Assembly: GCA_965247035.1 (NCBI GenBank)
Contig: CBDFGJ010000001.1
Location: forward strand, 930,001 to 994,000
From: Azophilus sp965247035
GTDB lineage: Bacteria; Pseudomonadota; Gammaproteobacteria; Pseudomonadales; Azotimanducaceae
Direction of reading: 5' to 3'
DNA length: 64,000 bases
Under the pieces are notes generated by a model that worked only from the letters and a program-made list of their open reading frames with translations, had not been told where the DNA came from and ran no database searches. The position numbers and the translations under genes were made by a program. Below are positions 46,311 to 55,695 of this stretch, in pieces (position 1 is the stretch's first letter; each line of letters opens with the position of its first letter).

Positions 46311-47519
46311 ATGCGCATTACTGCACTGACGATCTTCACCCTAGCGCTTGCCGCCTGCGTCTCCCACTCCGTGCGCACGGTGGACATGACGCCTCCCAAA
46401 CAGTTCAAGGGGGTGCAGGCCGAAGAGTATCTGCTGGACATCGGCGTGGCCGTGCTCGACCCCAACATACCCGCAAGCTTCGATGAGCAAACCGAACAGC
46501 TCATCAATCCGGACATTCGCCGCGCCGAAGCGCAATTCATGCCCTACTTCGCGAAGAATATGCTGCAAAGCACCGGCAATTGGGGTGCCGTGCGGGTGGT
46601 TCCGCAGCCCACCCACGCCGTTGACCTCACCGTCACTGGCAAGATCATGGAGTCCGATGGTGAGCGCTTGGCACAGGAATTCACGGTCACCGACGCCACA
46701 GGCAAGCAGTGGTTCACCAAGGTCTATCGCACCGAGGCTAGCAAGTACGCCTACTCGCCAACCGTTCCGCCAGACGTCGACCCTTTTCAAGCCAACTACA
46801 AGCAGTTGGCGGACGACATGCTCGCCTATCGGGAGGCGTTGCCGGACGCCGAGGTGGAGATCATTCGCGCCACCGCCGAAATGAAATTCGCCCGAGAGTT
46901 CTCGCCGGACGCCTTTAGCGCCTACACGCAAATGTTGCCTAGCGGCGGCTTCAAGTTGCTGCGGCTGCCGGCGGAGGATGATCCCTCCCTGGAGCGAGTG
47001 CGCCGGGTGCGGGAGCGCGAGTACGCCTTCATCGACACCTTGGATGAGTACTACGCCAACTACCATCGGGAGATGTACCCGCCGTACCAGAACTGGCGCG
47101 CCGCCACCTACTCCGAAGCCTTGGCCCTGCGTGAACTCAAGGCCCAAGCACGCAATAGAGCCTTGGTCGGCGCAATCGCCATCGGCACCGGCATCGGCTC
47201 CATTTACGAAAGCGGCAACCCCTATATTGACGCCTCCGGTTTGGTTGCCATCGGCGCCGGGACGGTGCTGATCAAGAGCGCGATAACAAAAAGGAATGAA
47301 GCCGCCATGCAAGCCGAGGCGCTGCAGGAAATTGGCGAGGCGGCGGAGGCGGAAATCATGCCCCACACGCTGGAGCTTGAAAATCAAACCGTGCGTCTGC
47401 AAGGCACGGTGGACGAGCAATATCAGGAACTGCGCCGAATCCTGCGCAAACTCTACTTTGAAGACCTAGGCTTGCCGCTTCCTGAGCCAGCCGAAGCCTC
47501 CGAATCCGAACCCGCATAG
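46311..47519 (+). CDS. Lipoprotein of unknown family
   Basis: 402 residues starting MRITALTIFTLALAACVSHS, a clear lipoprotein signal with LAAC lipobox. Two regions are visible: an alpha/beta N-terminal domain (residues 30-180, with VDLTVTGKIMESDGERLA) that resembles envelope lipoproteins handling small ligands, and a helical segment with a Gly-rich hydrophobic stretch at about 280-325 (ALVGAIAIGTGIGSIYESGN). The C-terminus is coiled-coil-like. Two bp after the preceding gene and 4 bp before the next. Confidence 0.65.
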   Translation: MRITALTIFTLALAACVSHSVRTVDMTPPKQFKGVQAEEYLLDIGVAVLDPNIPASFDEQTEQLINPDIRRAEAQFMPYFAKNMLQSTGNWGAVRVVPQPTHAVDLTVTGKIMESDGERLAQEFTVTDATGKQWFTKVYRTEASKYAYSPTVPPDVDPFQANYKQLADDMLAYREALPDAEVEIIRATAEMKFAREFSPDAFSAYTQMLPSGGFKLLRLPAEDDPSLERVRRVREREYAFIDTLDEYYANYHREMYPPYQNWRAATYSEALALRELKAQARNRALVGAIAIGTGIGSIYESGNPYIDASGLVAIGAGTVLIKSAITKRNEAAMQAEALQEIGEAAEAEIMPHTLELENQTVRLQGTVDEQYQELRRILRKLYFEDLGLPLPEPAEASESEPA

Positions 47520-47523
47520 AGAA

Positions 47524-49029
47524 ATGCCCGACGGTTCAGGGGTCATCAGGCCGCGGGCGGTCCCACTTACCCACATCGGCCAGCAAGCCGCGCACCGCCC
47601 CAGTGGGCGCAATTGGCTGCTCTACCTCGCCGCCGGCCTCGCCTGCGCATTGGTCATCGCCCTGTTCATCGTCCTACCCGACTTCATTGAACCCATTGCC
47701 GTAGCGCCGCCGGCCAAACCAACTGAACAGCTAGAATCGGCGGCGGCAACAAGCCCTTCCCAAGCCGATGCACTGCCGCCATTTCAGGCGCTGCGGCAAG
47801 AACAGGCCCGAACCGAGGCCAGCAATGCGCTCGTCCATTTCGTGGAGCTTGAACTGAAGCTGGGTGATGAAGTGCACATCAACGCTTGGGGCCAGGCCGA
47901 CTACATCAGCGCCACGAATTTGGCGCAGACCGGTGACGACGCCTTCGTCGGCGAACGCTTTGATGAGTCCATCACCCTCTATCAACAGGCGGCAGCAGTT
48001 TTGGCAACCCTGATTGAGACCGGCCACAACAGGTTCGATGAAGCCTTGACCGCCGCCATCGCCGCCATTGACGCCCGGGAACTGAACAGCGCCCGCAGCC
48101 ATCTTGATGAGGCCGGTAAAATCAGGCCCGATGACCCCGCCTTGCTCGCCGCCACCGCCCGGGCTGGCCGATTGCCCGAGGTCATCACCCAATTTCGACA
48201 GGCACGCAACCACGAATTGGCCGGTCGCTGGGCCGAGGCGGTACAAACCTACGAGGGCATCCGCGCCTTGGATGCGCAAACCCCCGGCTTAGCCACCGCC
48301 ATCGCCGCAGCCACAAGAAGCCGTTCGGCGCAGCAATTGCGCAATGATCTGTCCGCTGGCTTCTCAGCCTTGGAGCGGCGGCAATTCGAAGCGTCGAAAC
48401 GCGCCTTCAACCAAGCGCTCAAAATCGATCCGGGCAACACGTCGGCCCAGGGCGGGCTGCAGCAAATCGCCGAGCAGTCGGTCTCGGTGCAAATAGAGCG
48501 TCTGCAACGGCAAGCGAAGGAATTTGAAGCGGCGGAGCAGTGGCGGGAAGCCGCCGCCGCCCACAGCAACATCTTGGCGTTGGACCGCAACATTCAATTC
48601 GCCAGTAACGGGCTAAGCCGAGCCAACGCACAGGCTCAAGCCTTGCAGGACCTAACCGCAATACGGGCGGCACCGGAAGAGCTATCCTCCAACTCCTTGT
48701 ACCAAGCGGCGTTGGCGACGCTGGAACAGGTCAAAGATCTAAGCCCCATGGGTCCGCTCCTGCACACCGCCGTTGCAGAAACCAAGACCCTGCTGCAACA
48801 CTACGGCAGGCCGGTGGGCGTGGTGCTGCACTCCGACAACCAAACCGAAGTGCTCCTGTCCAACATCGGCGAGCTGGGGCGCTTCGCCGAAAAACACCTG
48901 CGCCTGCGACCAGGCACCTACACGCTAATCGGCAGCCGCGATGGCTGCCGGGACGTACGCCTGCGCATCAGGGTGACGCCGGACATGGCGCCAGTGGACA
49001 TTCGTTGTCGGGAAGTCCTGCAGCAATGA
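47524..49029 (+). CDS. Membrane-anchored TPR protein with C-terminal PEGA-like end
   Basis: 501 residues. One membrane helix at about 30-54 (WLLYLAAGLACALVIALFIV) is followed by a Pro/Ala linker and repeated TPR-like helices (GRWAEAVQTYEGIRALDAQT, RQFEASKRAFNQALKIDPGN, EQWREAAAAHSNILALD). The last 80 residues (LRLRPGTYTLIGSRDGCRDV) resemble a PEGA domain. Topology suggests an inner-membrane anchor with periplasmic repeats. The stop overlaps the next start (ATGA). Confidence 0.7.
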   Translation: MPDGSGVIRPRAVPLTHIGQQAAHRPSGRNWLLYLAAGLACALVIALFIVLPDFIEPIAVAPPAKPTEQLESAAATSPSQADALPPFQALRQEQARTEASNALVHFVELELKLGDEVHINAWGQADYISATNLAQTGDDAFVGERFDESITLYQQAAAVLATLIETGHNRFDEALTAAIAAIDARELNSARSHLDEAGKIRPDDPALLAATARAGRLPEVITQFRQARNHELAGRWAEAVQTYEGIRALDAQTPGLATAIAAATRSRSAQQLRNDLSAGFSALERRQFEASKRAFNQALKIDPGNTSAQGGLQQIAEQSVSVQIERLQRQAKEFEAAEQWREAAAAHSNILALDRNIQFASNGLSRANAQAQALQDLTAIRAAPEELSSNSLYQAALATLEQVKDLSPMGPLLHTAVAETKTLLQHYGRPVGVVLHSDNQTEVLLSNIGELGRFAEKHLRLRPGTYTLIGSRDGCRDVRLRIRVTPDMAPVDIRCREVLQQ

Positions 49030-51071
49030 GCGAGCCGCCCGTCATCAAGCCGGTTCGCTACCAACCGCAAAACGCCATCGGCGGGCGGCGCATCAAGATC
49101 TCGCCCGCGCAAACCGGCCTCTTGGCGGCGGCGCTTATCGCTGTCGCTTTGCTGAGTTTCCTGTTCACCGCCCGCTCGGTGGAAATTTCATTCACGCCAG
49201 CCGCCGACATGGAGACATTGTCCGGCGGCCCGGTCTTGCAATTCGGCGGCGTCTACCTACTGCTGCGGGGGAACTACCAACTCCAAGCGAATTTGGAGGG
49301 CTATCACCCTTTGATTAGGCAACTCGAAGTTAGCCTTGAGCGCAACCAAGCCTTCAGCTTCCAGTTTGAACCCTTGCCGGGGCTTATAAGCGCAACCTCC
49401 ATTCCCGCCGGCGCACAGCTGTGGGTGGACGGTCGCGCGGTCGGTGCCACCCCCTTGGTCGATACGCCGGTGGAGGCCGGCCAGCGCCGCTTCCGGTTGA
49501 CCCATCCCCGCCACCAAATGAAGGAAGTCACCGTGGCGGTGGTCGGGCGCCAGCAGCCGCAGCAGGTGCAGGCTGAACTGCTGCCTAATTGGGGAGAGGT
49601 CAAATACGTAACTGAACCGCTTGGCGCCAGCATCCTAGTCGATGGTGAGGACTCCGGCGTGATGACCCCGGGGACAGTGGAGATATTGGCCGGGGAGCAC
49701 GAAGTGGCGTTGGCGCTCGCAGGCCATCAAACCCACCGTCAACGCATTCTGATCGCTGCTCAGGAAGAACGGGCGCCGCCGTTGATTAGGCTGAAGAAGT
49801 CGGACGCCTTGCTGGCCATCCACACCAAACCGCAGCGGGCCGGCGTGACCATCAACGGCCAATACCAAGGAGATTCGCCCTTGACGGCGCAGTTGCAATC
49901 CGGACGCACCTACCAGGTGCAGACTTACAAGGCTGGATTTGAACCGCGCAAGGCAAGCCTTTCCCTCAAGGCCGGCGAAACCCGCACACTGTCCTTGGAC
50001 CTCGTGCAGCTAATGGGCTTGGTGTCGGTAGAAGCGGTGCCGACCGAGGCCCAGCTCTATGTGGATGGCCATCCCTTGGGCCCCGCCAATCAGACCATCG
50101 AGCTGCCGGTCCACCCCCATCGGGTGGAAATTCAGGCGCCTGGATACGCTGGATATCAAACGGAAATGACGCCTCGGCAGGGTCTGACGAAGCAACTGCG
50201 GGTCAAGCTCCTGACCCTAGAGCAGGCGCGGCTGGCGGCGCTGCGCCCGGAAATCACCACCGCCGACGGCCAAACCCTGAAGCTCTTTCAGCCAAGCCCC
50301 CTTACCCTGGGCGCTTCCCGCCGCGAGCCTGGCCGCCGCGCCAACGAAACCCTGCGCCAGGTTGAATTGACGCGCCTGTTCTATTTGGGGGTGCAGGAAG
50401 TCACCAACGCCGAATTCAAGCGCTTCGCCGCCGGCCACGACTCCGGTGCCTACGAAGATCAGCCTTTGAACAAGGATGGTCAACCCGTAGCGGAAGTCAG
50501 TTGGCTTGAGGTTGCGCTCTATTGCAACTGGCTATCGCGACGGGACAATCTACCTCCGTTCTATCGGGAGGAGTTCGGCAAGGTATCCGGCTATGACGCC
50601 AACGCCACGGGCTACAGGCTGCCGACGGAGGCGGAGTGGGCTTGGGCCGCCCGCCACCAGAGCGACAGCAGCAACCCACTCCGCTTTCCCTGGGGCGACA
50701 CCCTGCCTCCCCCAGACCGTCACGGCAACTATGCGGACCGCTCCGCCGGCCACTTGGTCGGGCGCATCATTTTCGGCTACAACGACAACCATGCGGTGGC
50801 GGCGCCAGTGGGCACGTTCAAGGCCAACGCCAAAGGCCTGTTCGACTTAGGTGGTAATGTGGCGGAATGGACGCACGATTATTATCAGCACCCGGCTGAA
50901 GAAGGCGTTGGCCCCCTCGGCCCGCCAACCGGGGAGTATCATGTCATTCGCGGATCGAGTTGGATGCACGGAACCACCACGGATCTGCGGCTGTCATTCC
51001 GTGACTACGGCATCAAAGGCCGGCCCGACCTCGGCTTTAGGATGGCGCGGTTCGCTGAGCCGCAAACATGA
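49026..51071 (+). CDS. Membrane-anchored PEGA-repeat protein with formylglycine-generating-enzyme-like domain
   Basis: 681 residues from ATG 49026. One helix at about 30-50 (TGLLAAALIAVALLSFLF), then at least four PEGA-type repeats to about residue 395 (ISATSIPAGAQLWVDGRAVG, VKYVTEPLGASILVDGEDSG, LVSVEAVPTEAQLYVDGHPL). The last 260 residues are an FGE/SUMF1 (C-type-lectin-like) domain: FYLGVQEVTNAEFKRF, GYRLPTEAEWAWAARH, LFDLGGNVAEWTHDYY, VIRGSSWMH, GFRMAR. I do not see the paired active cysteines of true FGE, so it is probably a binding module. Overlaps both neighbours. Confidence 0.82.
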   Translation: MSEPPVIKPVRYQPQNAIGGRRIKISPAQTGLLAAALIAVALLSFLFTARSVEISFTPAADMETLSGGPVLQFGGVYLLLRGNYQLQANLEGYHPLIRQLEVSLERNQAFSFQFEPLPGLISATSIPAGAQLWVDGRAVGATPLVDTPVEAGQRRFRLTHPRHQMKEVTVAVVGRQQPQQVQAELLPNWGEVKYVTEPLGASILVDGEDSGVMTPGTVEILAGEHEVALALAGHQTHRQRILIAAQEERAPPLIRLKKSDALLAIHTKPQRAGVTINGQYQGDSPLTAQLQSGRTYQVQTYKAGFEPRKASLSLKAGETRTLSLDLVQLMGLVSVEAVPTEAQLYVDGHPLGPANQTIELPVHPHRVEIQAPGYAGYQTEMTPRQGLTKQLRVKLLTLEQARLAALRPEITTADGQTLKLFQPSPLTLGASRREPGRRANETLRQVELTRLFYLGVQEVTNAEFKRFAAGHDSGAYEDQPLNKDGQPVAEVSWLEVALYCNWLSRRDNLPPFYREEFGKVSGYDANATGYRLPTEAEWAWAARHQSDSSNPLRFPWGDTLPPPDRHGNYADRSAGHLVGRIIFGYNDNHAVAAPVGTFKANAKGLFDLGGNVAEWTHDYYQHPAEEGVGPLGPPTGEYHVIRGSSWMHGTTTDLRLSFRDYGIKGRPDLGFRMARFAEPQT

Positions 51072-51487
51072 AGGAAGCTAGGCTAATTTGGCGCCAAATT
51101 TCTGTGCAGAACGTAGGTAGGATATCTATCATTTTCAATGCTTTCTATAAAGAATATTGTAAAATTAGTTCGCACCGAATGTGCCGGCTGTGCAGTGCAG
51201 GTGCGCTCTTTGCCTGCCTTGGCCATCCACCCGGGCTGGAGGACCTAACCAGGAAATTTGCCCGTGCTGGCGCCATTGCCGTTTTGTTTACGCTCGGCTG
51301 GAGCCCAATAATGACATTGGCGCAGACCTCTGAGCCGGTTGAAGAGGACGAGCAGGCCGCTCAGGTGGAAGCTGACCGGTCCAGCCTGCCAGCCGATGAA
51401 GGCGGAGCGGTCCCATCGCCGGAGGTCTTTCTGCCCACCGAGGAAATCTCCGAGGATTTCGCCGCACCCTTCCCGGTGGATATATGA
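51068..51487 (+). CDS. Small acidic exported protein
   Basis: 139 residues if it starts at ATG 51068, which overlaps the upstream stop; an internal ATG at 51179 may be the true start because 51080-51180 is AT-rich and unlike the rest. A signal-like stretch (GAIAVLFTLGWSPIMTLAQ) precedes an acidic tail (EPVEEDEQAAQVEADRSS, FLPTEEISEDF). No family recognised. Its stop overlaps the start of the ExbB-like gene, so it may be an accessory subunit. Confidence 0.5.
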   Translation: MKEARLIWRQISVQNVGRISIIFNAFYKEYCKISSHRMCRLCSAGALFACLGHPPGLEDLTRKFARAGAIAVLFTLGWSPIMTLAQTSEPVEEDEQAAQVEADRSSLPADEGGAVPSPEVFLPTEEISEDFAAPFPVDI

Positions 51488-52287
51488 AGCGTCATCTGCC
51501 AACCGATCTGATCTACCAAATCACCGCCCTAGTGGTGGCGCTCATACTCGTCCACTTCGTTTACATTACGCTGATCCGCCCCAGCGCCCAAGCCGTGCTT
51601 GACCTACGGGCGGAGCAGGCGGCAGCCGGACAGACAGTGTCGGATGAGCAATCCCTATACGTCATGCTCAAGGACTTCGAACAGGAATCCTGCTTCGTGT
51701 TAATGCTTTGGGCCATGGCCATTATGGGCTACAAGAGCAAAAACGCCCTGCGCGAACGCAAACTGTTGCAGCGGGACATCGTTAACGTGGCCGAGGGCAT
51801 GAGCATTTTGCCGGAGGACGCACGCGAGCACACACGCCCCATCCAAGCGTTGCCGGCGGAAGAGCAGGGGTGTTTGCTGCCGAGAGCGCTGCTATCCGCC
51901 TTGCAGCGCTTCGCCTCCACCCGCAACGTGCAGGACGTTGCCGTTGCCGTCAAGGCCGCTTGCGATACCGAATCGGACCGGCTCGACAGCGAACTGGCCA
52001 TGATTCGCTACATCGCCTGGGCCATTCCCAGCATCGGCTTCATCGGTACCGTGCGCGGCATCAGCCAAGCTTTGGGGCAAGCCTACAAGGCGGTCGAGGG
52101 CGACATCGCCGGAGTGACCGCCAGTCTTGGCGTGGCCTTCAACTCCACCTTTGTCGCCTTGGTCATCAGCATCATCCTCATGTTTCTGATGCACCAGCTA
52201 CAACTGGTGCAGGAACGGCTGGTGCTGGACGTGCAGACCTACTGCGACCAACGCTTGCTCAGCCACTTGCAGGTGCGCCGACCTTGA
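51484..52287 (+). CDS. MotA/TolQ/ExbB-family proton channel subunit
   Basis: 267 residues. Helices at about 10-32 (QITALVVALILVHFVYITLI), 67-85, 172-192 (IAWAIPSIGFIGTVRGIS) and 208-237 (LGVAFNSTFVALVISIILMF). The IPSIGFIGTVRGI and ASLGVAFNSTFVAL motifs are the conserved pore-lining segments of MotA/TolQ/ExbB, which pass H+ or Na+ to drive partner movement. A 90-residue cytoplasmic loop lies between helices 2 and 3. The partner is probably the pair of VWA proteins downstream. Overlaps both neighbours by 4 bp. Confidence 0.88.
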   Translation: MKRHLPTDLIYQITALVVALILVHFVYITLIRPSAQAVLDLRAEQAAAGQTVSDEQSLYVMLKDFEQESCFVLMLWAMAIMGYKSKNALRERKLLQRDIVNVAEGMSILPEDAREHTRPIQALPAEEQGCLLPRALLSALQRFASTRNVQDVAVAVKAACDTESDRLDSELAMIRYIAWAIPSIGFIGTVRGISQALGQAYKAVEGDIAGVTASLGVAFNSTFVALVISIILMFLMHQLQLVQERLVLDVQTYCDQRLLSHLQVRRP

Positions 52288-53426
52288 CCTTGCTGCTTGA
52301 ACTCAACGATGCGGCGCTGTGCCTCTATCGCCAAGGCCGTCCCGTCTACCGCCAACCCGCCATCGCCTTCATTCACAACGATGAACTGGTTTTCGGCGAC
52401 GAAGCCTTGATGAAAGCCCGCACCCATCCGCAGCAGGTCAACCAGCAATATTTGATGCGGCTGAACGCCGACCTGTTGGCAAGGCCCGGCAAGGTGGTGG
52501 CCAATCACGCCGACCTGACCTATCAGCATCTGCTGCAAATGAAGCCCCTGCTAGACGAGCCGGTCATCGTCGCCGTTCCGGGCTTCCTTGATCCGGACCA
52601 ACTCGGCGTGTTGCTCGGCATCGCCGAAGAAGCCTCCATTGAGATTCGCGGCTTCGTTGACGTCGCCGTGCTAATGGCGAGCATGGTGGCGCTGCGAGCG
52701 CCAACTTGGTTCCTCAACCTGTACGCCACCCGCTGCTGCCTGACCGAGCTTAGCGTCGGCGACCAAGTGGGCCGCGGCCTCGTCGAGGAGGTGGCGGGTG
52801 CCGGCGTCAACGGCTGCATGGATGGCTGGGCCAATCTTCTGGCCGATCGATTTGTGCAGGACATGCGCTTCGACCCCCTCCACGCCGCCAACACCGAACA
52901 ACAACTGTACGACCAACTGCGCGCTTGGGCGCAATCCGGCCGCCCGGTGGACTTGGCGGTGGAAGTTCGGCAAGGCGACGCCGCTCGCCGTACGCAAGTC
53001 AGCCCAGTCGCTTTGCAGGAAGAACTAGCCCAACACCTAGAGCCGGTGGCGCAGAGAATTCCTGCCTTGGCGCAGTTGTTGATTTCGCCGCACAGCGCCA
53101 GACTGCCTGGGCTTACCGGCGCGTTGCGGGCATTGGGCCTGAACCCGCAGGAACTGCCGGGCGACCTGATGGCTCAGGCCATTCAAAGGCACGGCGACGC
53201 CGTGGCCGATTTGCGGTTGATCACAACCCTGCCAGCGGCGGCGGCCCCGGCACCAGCGCCAAGCACGGAGCTAGCCACCCATGCCCTCTGCGGCCATCGC
53301 GCTTGGCCCTTGGCGGGCAATCGCTTGGGCTTGCCGGAGGCGGGGCAACCGGGACATGTCTTGGAGCGGGACGGCCAGCGCTTTGAATTCATCGTAGTGG
53401 AGGAGCCGACGCGTATAGATGCCTGA
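52284..53426 (+). CDS. Actin/Hsp70-fold-like protein
   Basis: 380 residues from TTG 52284 (overlapping the upstream TGA). The start LLLELNDAALCLYRQGRPVY and RQPAIAFIHNDELVFGDEAL resemble phosphate-1 and the first subdomain of actin-like ATPases, and VIVAVPGFLDPDQLGVLLGI then EIRGFVDVAVLMAS resembles the VPA..N-x-x-A segment of Hsp70/YegD proteins. Nucleotide-binding glycine loops are weak, so ATPase activity is uncertain. It has no signal or helix, so it is probably cytosolic and could control the ExbB-like channel. Assignment is tentative. Confidence 0.55.
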   Translation: MTLLLELNDAALCLYRQGRPVYRQPAIAFIHNDELVFGDEALMKARTHPQQVNQQYLMRLNADLLARPGKVVANHADLTYQHLLQMKPLLDEPVIVAVPGFLDPDQLGVLLGIAEEASIEIRGFVDVAVLMASMVALRAPTWFLNLYATRCCLTELSVGDQVGRGLVEEVAGAGVNGCMDGWANLLADRFVQDMRFDPLHAANTEQQLYDQLRAWAQSGRPVDLAVEVRQGDAARRTQVSPVALQEELAQHLEPVAQRIPALAQLLISPHSARLPGLTGALRALGLNPQELPGDLMAQAIQRHGDAVADLRLITTLPAAAAPAPAPSTELATHALCGHRAWPLAGNRLGLPEAGQPGHVLERDGQRFEFIVVEEPTRIDA

Positions 53427-53580
53427 TGACCGCGCCGGACTCAAGCTTCAACAGAGCACTCAGGGTCAGGCGCAACTTGGGAACTCTTAATAAACCAAAG
53501 CCCACTAATTGAAAGGAAACTCCTTACTTCATTCGACCAGCGGCCTAGTGCGGGATCTAAGCTAGCCAAGGTGGTTCAAC

Positions 53581-54669
53581 ATGTCCAAACGACGACGGCT
53601 AAGCGTTTTTTCACTATCCTTTTTGGACGTGATGTCGTGCGGCTTCGGCGCGGTGGTGCTGATCTTTCTAATCATCAATCACGAAACGGAGGAGGAAGCT
53701 AAGGTGGTCAATAAGGACCGCCTGGCGGAAATACGGCTGCTCGACTATCAGGTGCAAAATGGCGAGAAGGATCTGTTTGAGTGGCTGGAACGCCTTGAAG
53801 GACTGCAACAAAGGTTGAGCGACGCTAAGCGCCAGTTGGCCAGCACGGAAACCGACTTGGAGCAAGGCCGGCGCGAGTTTGAAGAGATGGACTTGGAATC
53901 CGCCGCGCAAAAGGCTTCTGTGGAGCGGCTTACCAGCGATGTGGAGTCCTTCGAACAGGAGGTGGCCCGACTGCGCCAAGTACAAAAGGCCAACGAAGGC
54001 ACCAAGGCAAGGGCTTTCGCCGGCGAGGGAGACCGCCAATACCTCACCGGCTTGAAGGTGGGCGGCCGCAACATCGTGATCGCTGTTGACGTCTCCGCCA
54101 GCATGCTTGACGAGACCATCGTCAACATCCTGCGCCGCCGCAACATGCCGCAAGAGCGCCAGCGGCAAGCACCAAAGTGGCAGCGAGCGGTGCGCACCGT
54201 TGAATGGCTGGCGGCGCAGTTGCCTCTAGATGCAGACTTTCAGATGTTCGCCTTCAACACCAAGACCACCTCCTTGGTGCCGGGCAACGCTGATCAATGG
54301 ACGCCTCTCGGCGACGGCAAAGCGCTAGCCGCCGCCATTGACCAATTAAGTGGAATGACCCCATCAGACGGCACCAGCTTAAGCCGCTTGGCCGTTAAGC
54401 TGCGCGCTTTGAACCCGTTGCCGGACAACGTCTACCTGGTGACCGATTCACTACCCACCCAAGGCGAGCGCAGCCCGCGGCGAGCGACCATTTCCGGCTC
54501 CGACCGACTGGACCTGTTTCACGACGCACTCAAAAAGTTTCCGCCACAGGTGCCCATCAACGTCATTCTATTTCCCATGGAGGGCGACCCATTGGCCTCG
54601 GCGGCGTTTTGGAACCTAGCCCGTGTGAGCGGCGGGGCCTTCATGGCGCCCTCTAGAGACTGGCCCTGA
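53581..54669 (+). CDS. ExbD-like-anchored von Willebrand A protein (1)
   Basis: 362 residues. One N-terminal helix SLSFLDVMSCGFGAVVLIFL (about 9-32) carries an Asp in an LDV context similar to the proton-path Asp of ExbD/TolR. A coiled coil follows at about 40-140 (LERLEGLQQRLSDAKRQLAS). A VWA domain at about 165-360 has the MIDAS motif DVSASM, TPSDGTSLS and VTDSLPT. It presumably plugs the ExbB-like channel and presents a metal-dependent adhesion domain to the periplasm. The start follows a 154-bp gap after the actin-like gene; its stop overlaps the next start. Confidence 0.8.
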   Translation: MSKRRRLSVFSLSFLDVMSCGFGAVVLIFLIINHETEEEAKVVNKDRLAEIRLLDYQVQNGEKDLFEWLERLEGLQQRLSDAKRQLASTETDLEQGRREFEEMDLESAAQKASVERLTSDVESFEQEVARLRQVQKANEGTKARAFAGEGDRQYLTGLKVGGRNIVIAVDVSASMLDETIVNILRRRNMPQERQRQAPKWQRAVRTVEWLAAQLPLDADFQMFAFNTKTTSLVPGNADQWTPLGDGKALAAAIDQLSGMTPSDGTSLSRLAVKLRALNPLPDNVYLVTDSLPTQGERSPRRATISGSDRLDLFHDALKKFPPQVPINVILFPMEGDPLASAAFWNLARVSGGAFMAPSRDWP

Positions 54670-55661
54670 TGAGCGCCCGTAACCGAAGAACCATTGAGGA
54701 GTTCAGCTTGTCTTTCCTGGACGTCATCTGTTGCGGATTTGGCGCCATCATCCTGCTGCTGATGATCACCAAGACGGTGGAACCGGTCCTGCTGGAGCAA
54801 GCTGCGGTCAATCTTGACGGTCAAATCGCCAGCCGCGAACAGGCGCTGTACAACATTCAAGGGCGCATTCGCGAACTGCGGCGACAGGTGCAGCAGGCCT
54901 CGGGGCAACTTGAAAGCGATTTGCTGGCGCTAGCCCGGATGAGACAGAACTTGACCCGAATCCTCAGTCAATTCTCGGCCACCAAGGAGCAACACGAGGA
55001 GACCAACCGGCAAACCTTGCAGCTTGCCACGGCGCGGCAAACGCTTACCGATGAAATGGAGCACCTGCTCGGCGCCGGCTTTCGTCGCCAAACCGACCTG
55101 GTTGGCGGCATCGCCGTAGACAGCGAGTACATCATCTTCGTCATCGACACCTCGGGCAGCATGTTCCAAGGCGCTTGGCCGCAAGTGCTGCGCAAGGTGC
55201 AGGAGACCCTGGACGTCTACCCAACGGTCAAGGGCATCCAAGTGATGAACGACATGGGGCAATACATGTTCTCCAGTTTTCACGGCCAGTGGATTCCCGA
55301 CACGCCAAGCCGTCGCCAGTCCATTGTCAACACCTTGCGCTCTTGGACCCCATTCAGCAACTCCAGTCCGGTAGAGGGGATTCAGGCCGCCATCGACACC
55401 TTCTACTCACCAGACAAGCGCATCGGCATCTATGTGTTTGGCGACGACTACGCCGGTGATTCGGTGGAGGACGTGGTCGATGCCGTGGACCGCATCAACG
55501 TCGCCGACGAGAACGGGCAACGCCGGGTGCGCATCAACGCCGTCGGCTTCCCGGTGCATCTGCAGAACCCCAACGTTCGCATCTACCGCTTTGCCGCCCT
55601 AATGCGTGAATTGGCGTACCGCAACGGCGGCACCTTTGTCGGCTTGTCCGAATTCCAGTAA
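54669..55661 (+). CDS. ExbD-like-anchored von Willebrand A protein (2)
   Basis: 330 residues, paralogous in layout to the preceding gene: helix LSFLDVICCGFGAIILLLMI (about 14-34) with the same LDV-C-GFGA motif, coiled coil at about 45-130 (IASREQALYNIQGRIRELRR), then a VWA domain with MIDAS DTSGSM, SSPVEGIQAA and FGDDYAG. The strongly conserved SFLDV(M/I)xCGFGA helix in both suggests they pair side by side in one channel, as ExbD or TolR dimers do. The ATG overlaps the previous stop. Confidence 0.82.
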   Translation: MSARNRRTIEEFSLSFLDVICCGFGAIILLLMITKTVEPVLLEQAAVNLDGQIASREQALYNIQGRIRELRRQVQQASGQLESDLLALARMRQNLTRILSQFSATKEQHEETNRQTLQLATARQTLTDEMEHLLGAGFRRQTDLVGGIAVDSEYIIFVIDTSGSMFQGAWPQVLRKVQETLDVYPTVKGIQVMNDMGQYMFSSFHGQWIPDTPSRRQSIVNTLRSWTPFSNSSPVEGIQAAIDTFYSPDKRIGIYVFGDDYAGDSVEDVVDAVDRINVADENGQRRVRINAVGFPVHLQNPNVRIYRFAALMRELAYRNGGTFVGLSEFQ

Positions 55662-55695
55662 GCTTTGCGCCATGGGGCACGGTGGATATTTGAGA

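Noticed and set aside
46341..47420. Minus-strand open frame of 359 codons
   Set aside because: Antisense to a lipoprotein gene that has a signal peptide and operon spacing; a product of GC-rich codon bias.
49026..51071. True formylglycine-generating enzyme
   Set aside because: The domain has the fold motifs, but I do not see the paired catalytic cysteines and there is no sulfatase gene nearby, so I call it FGE-like only.
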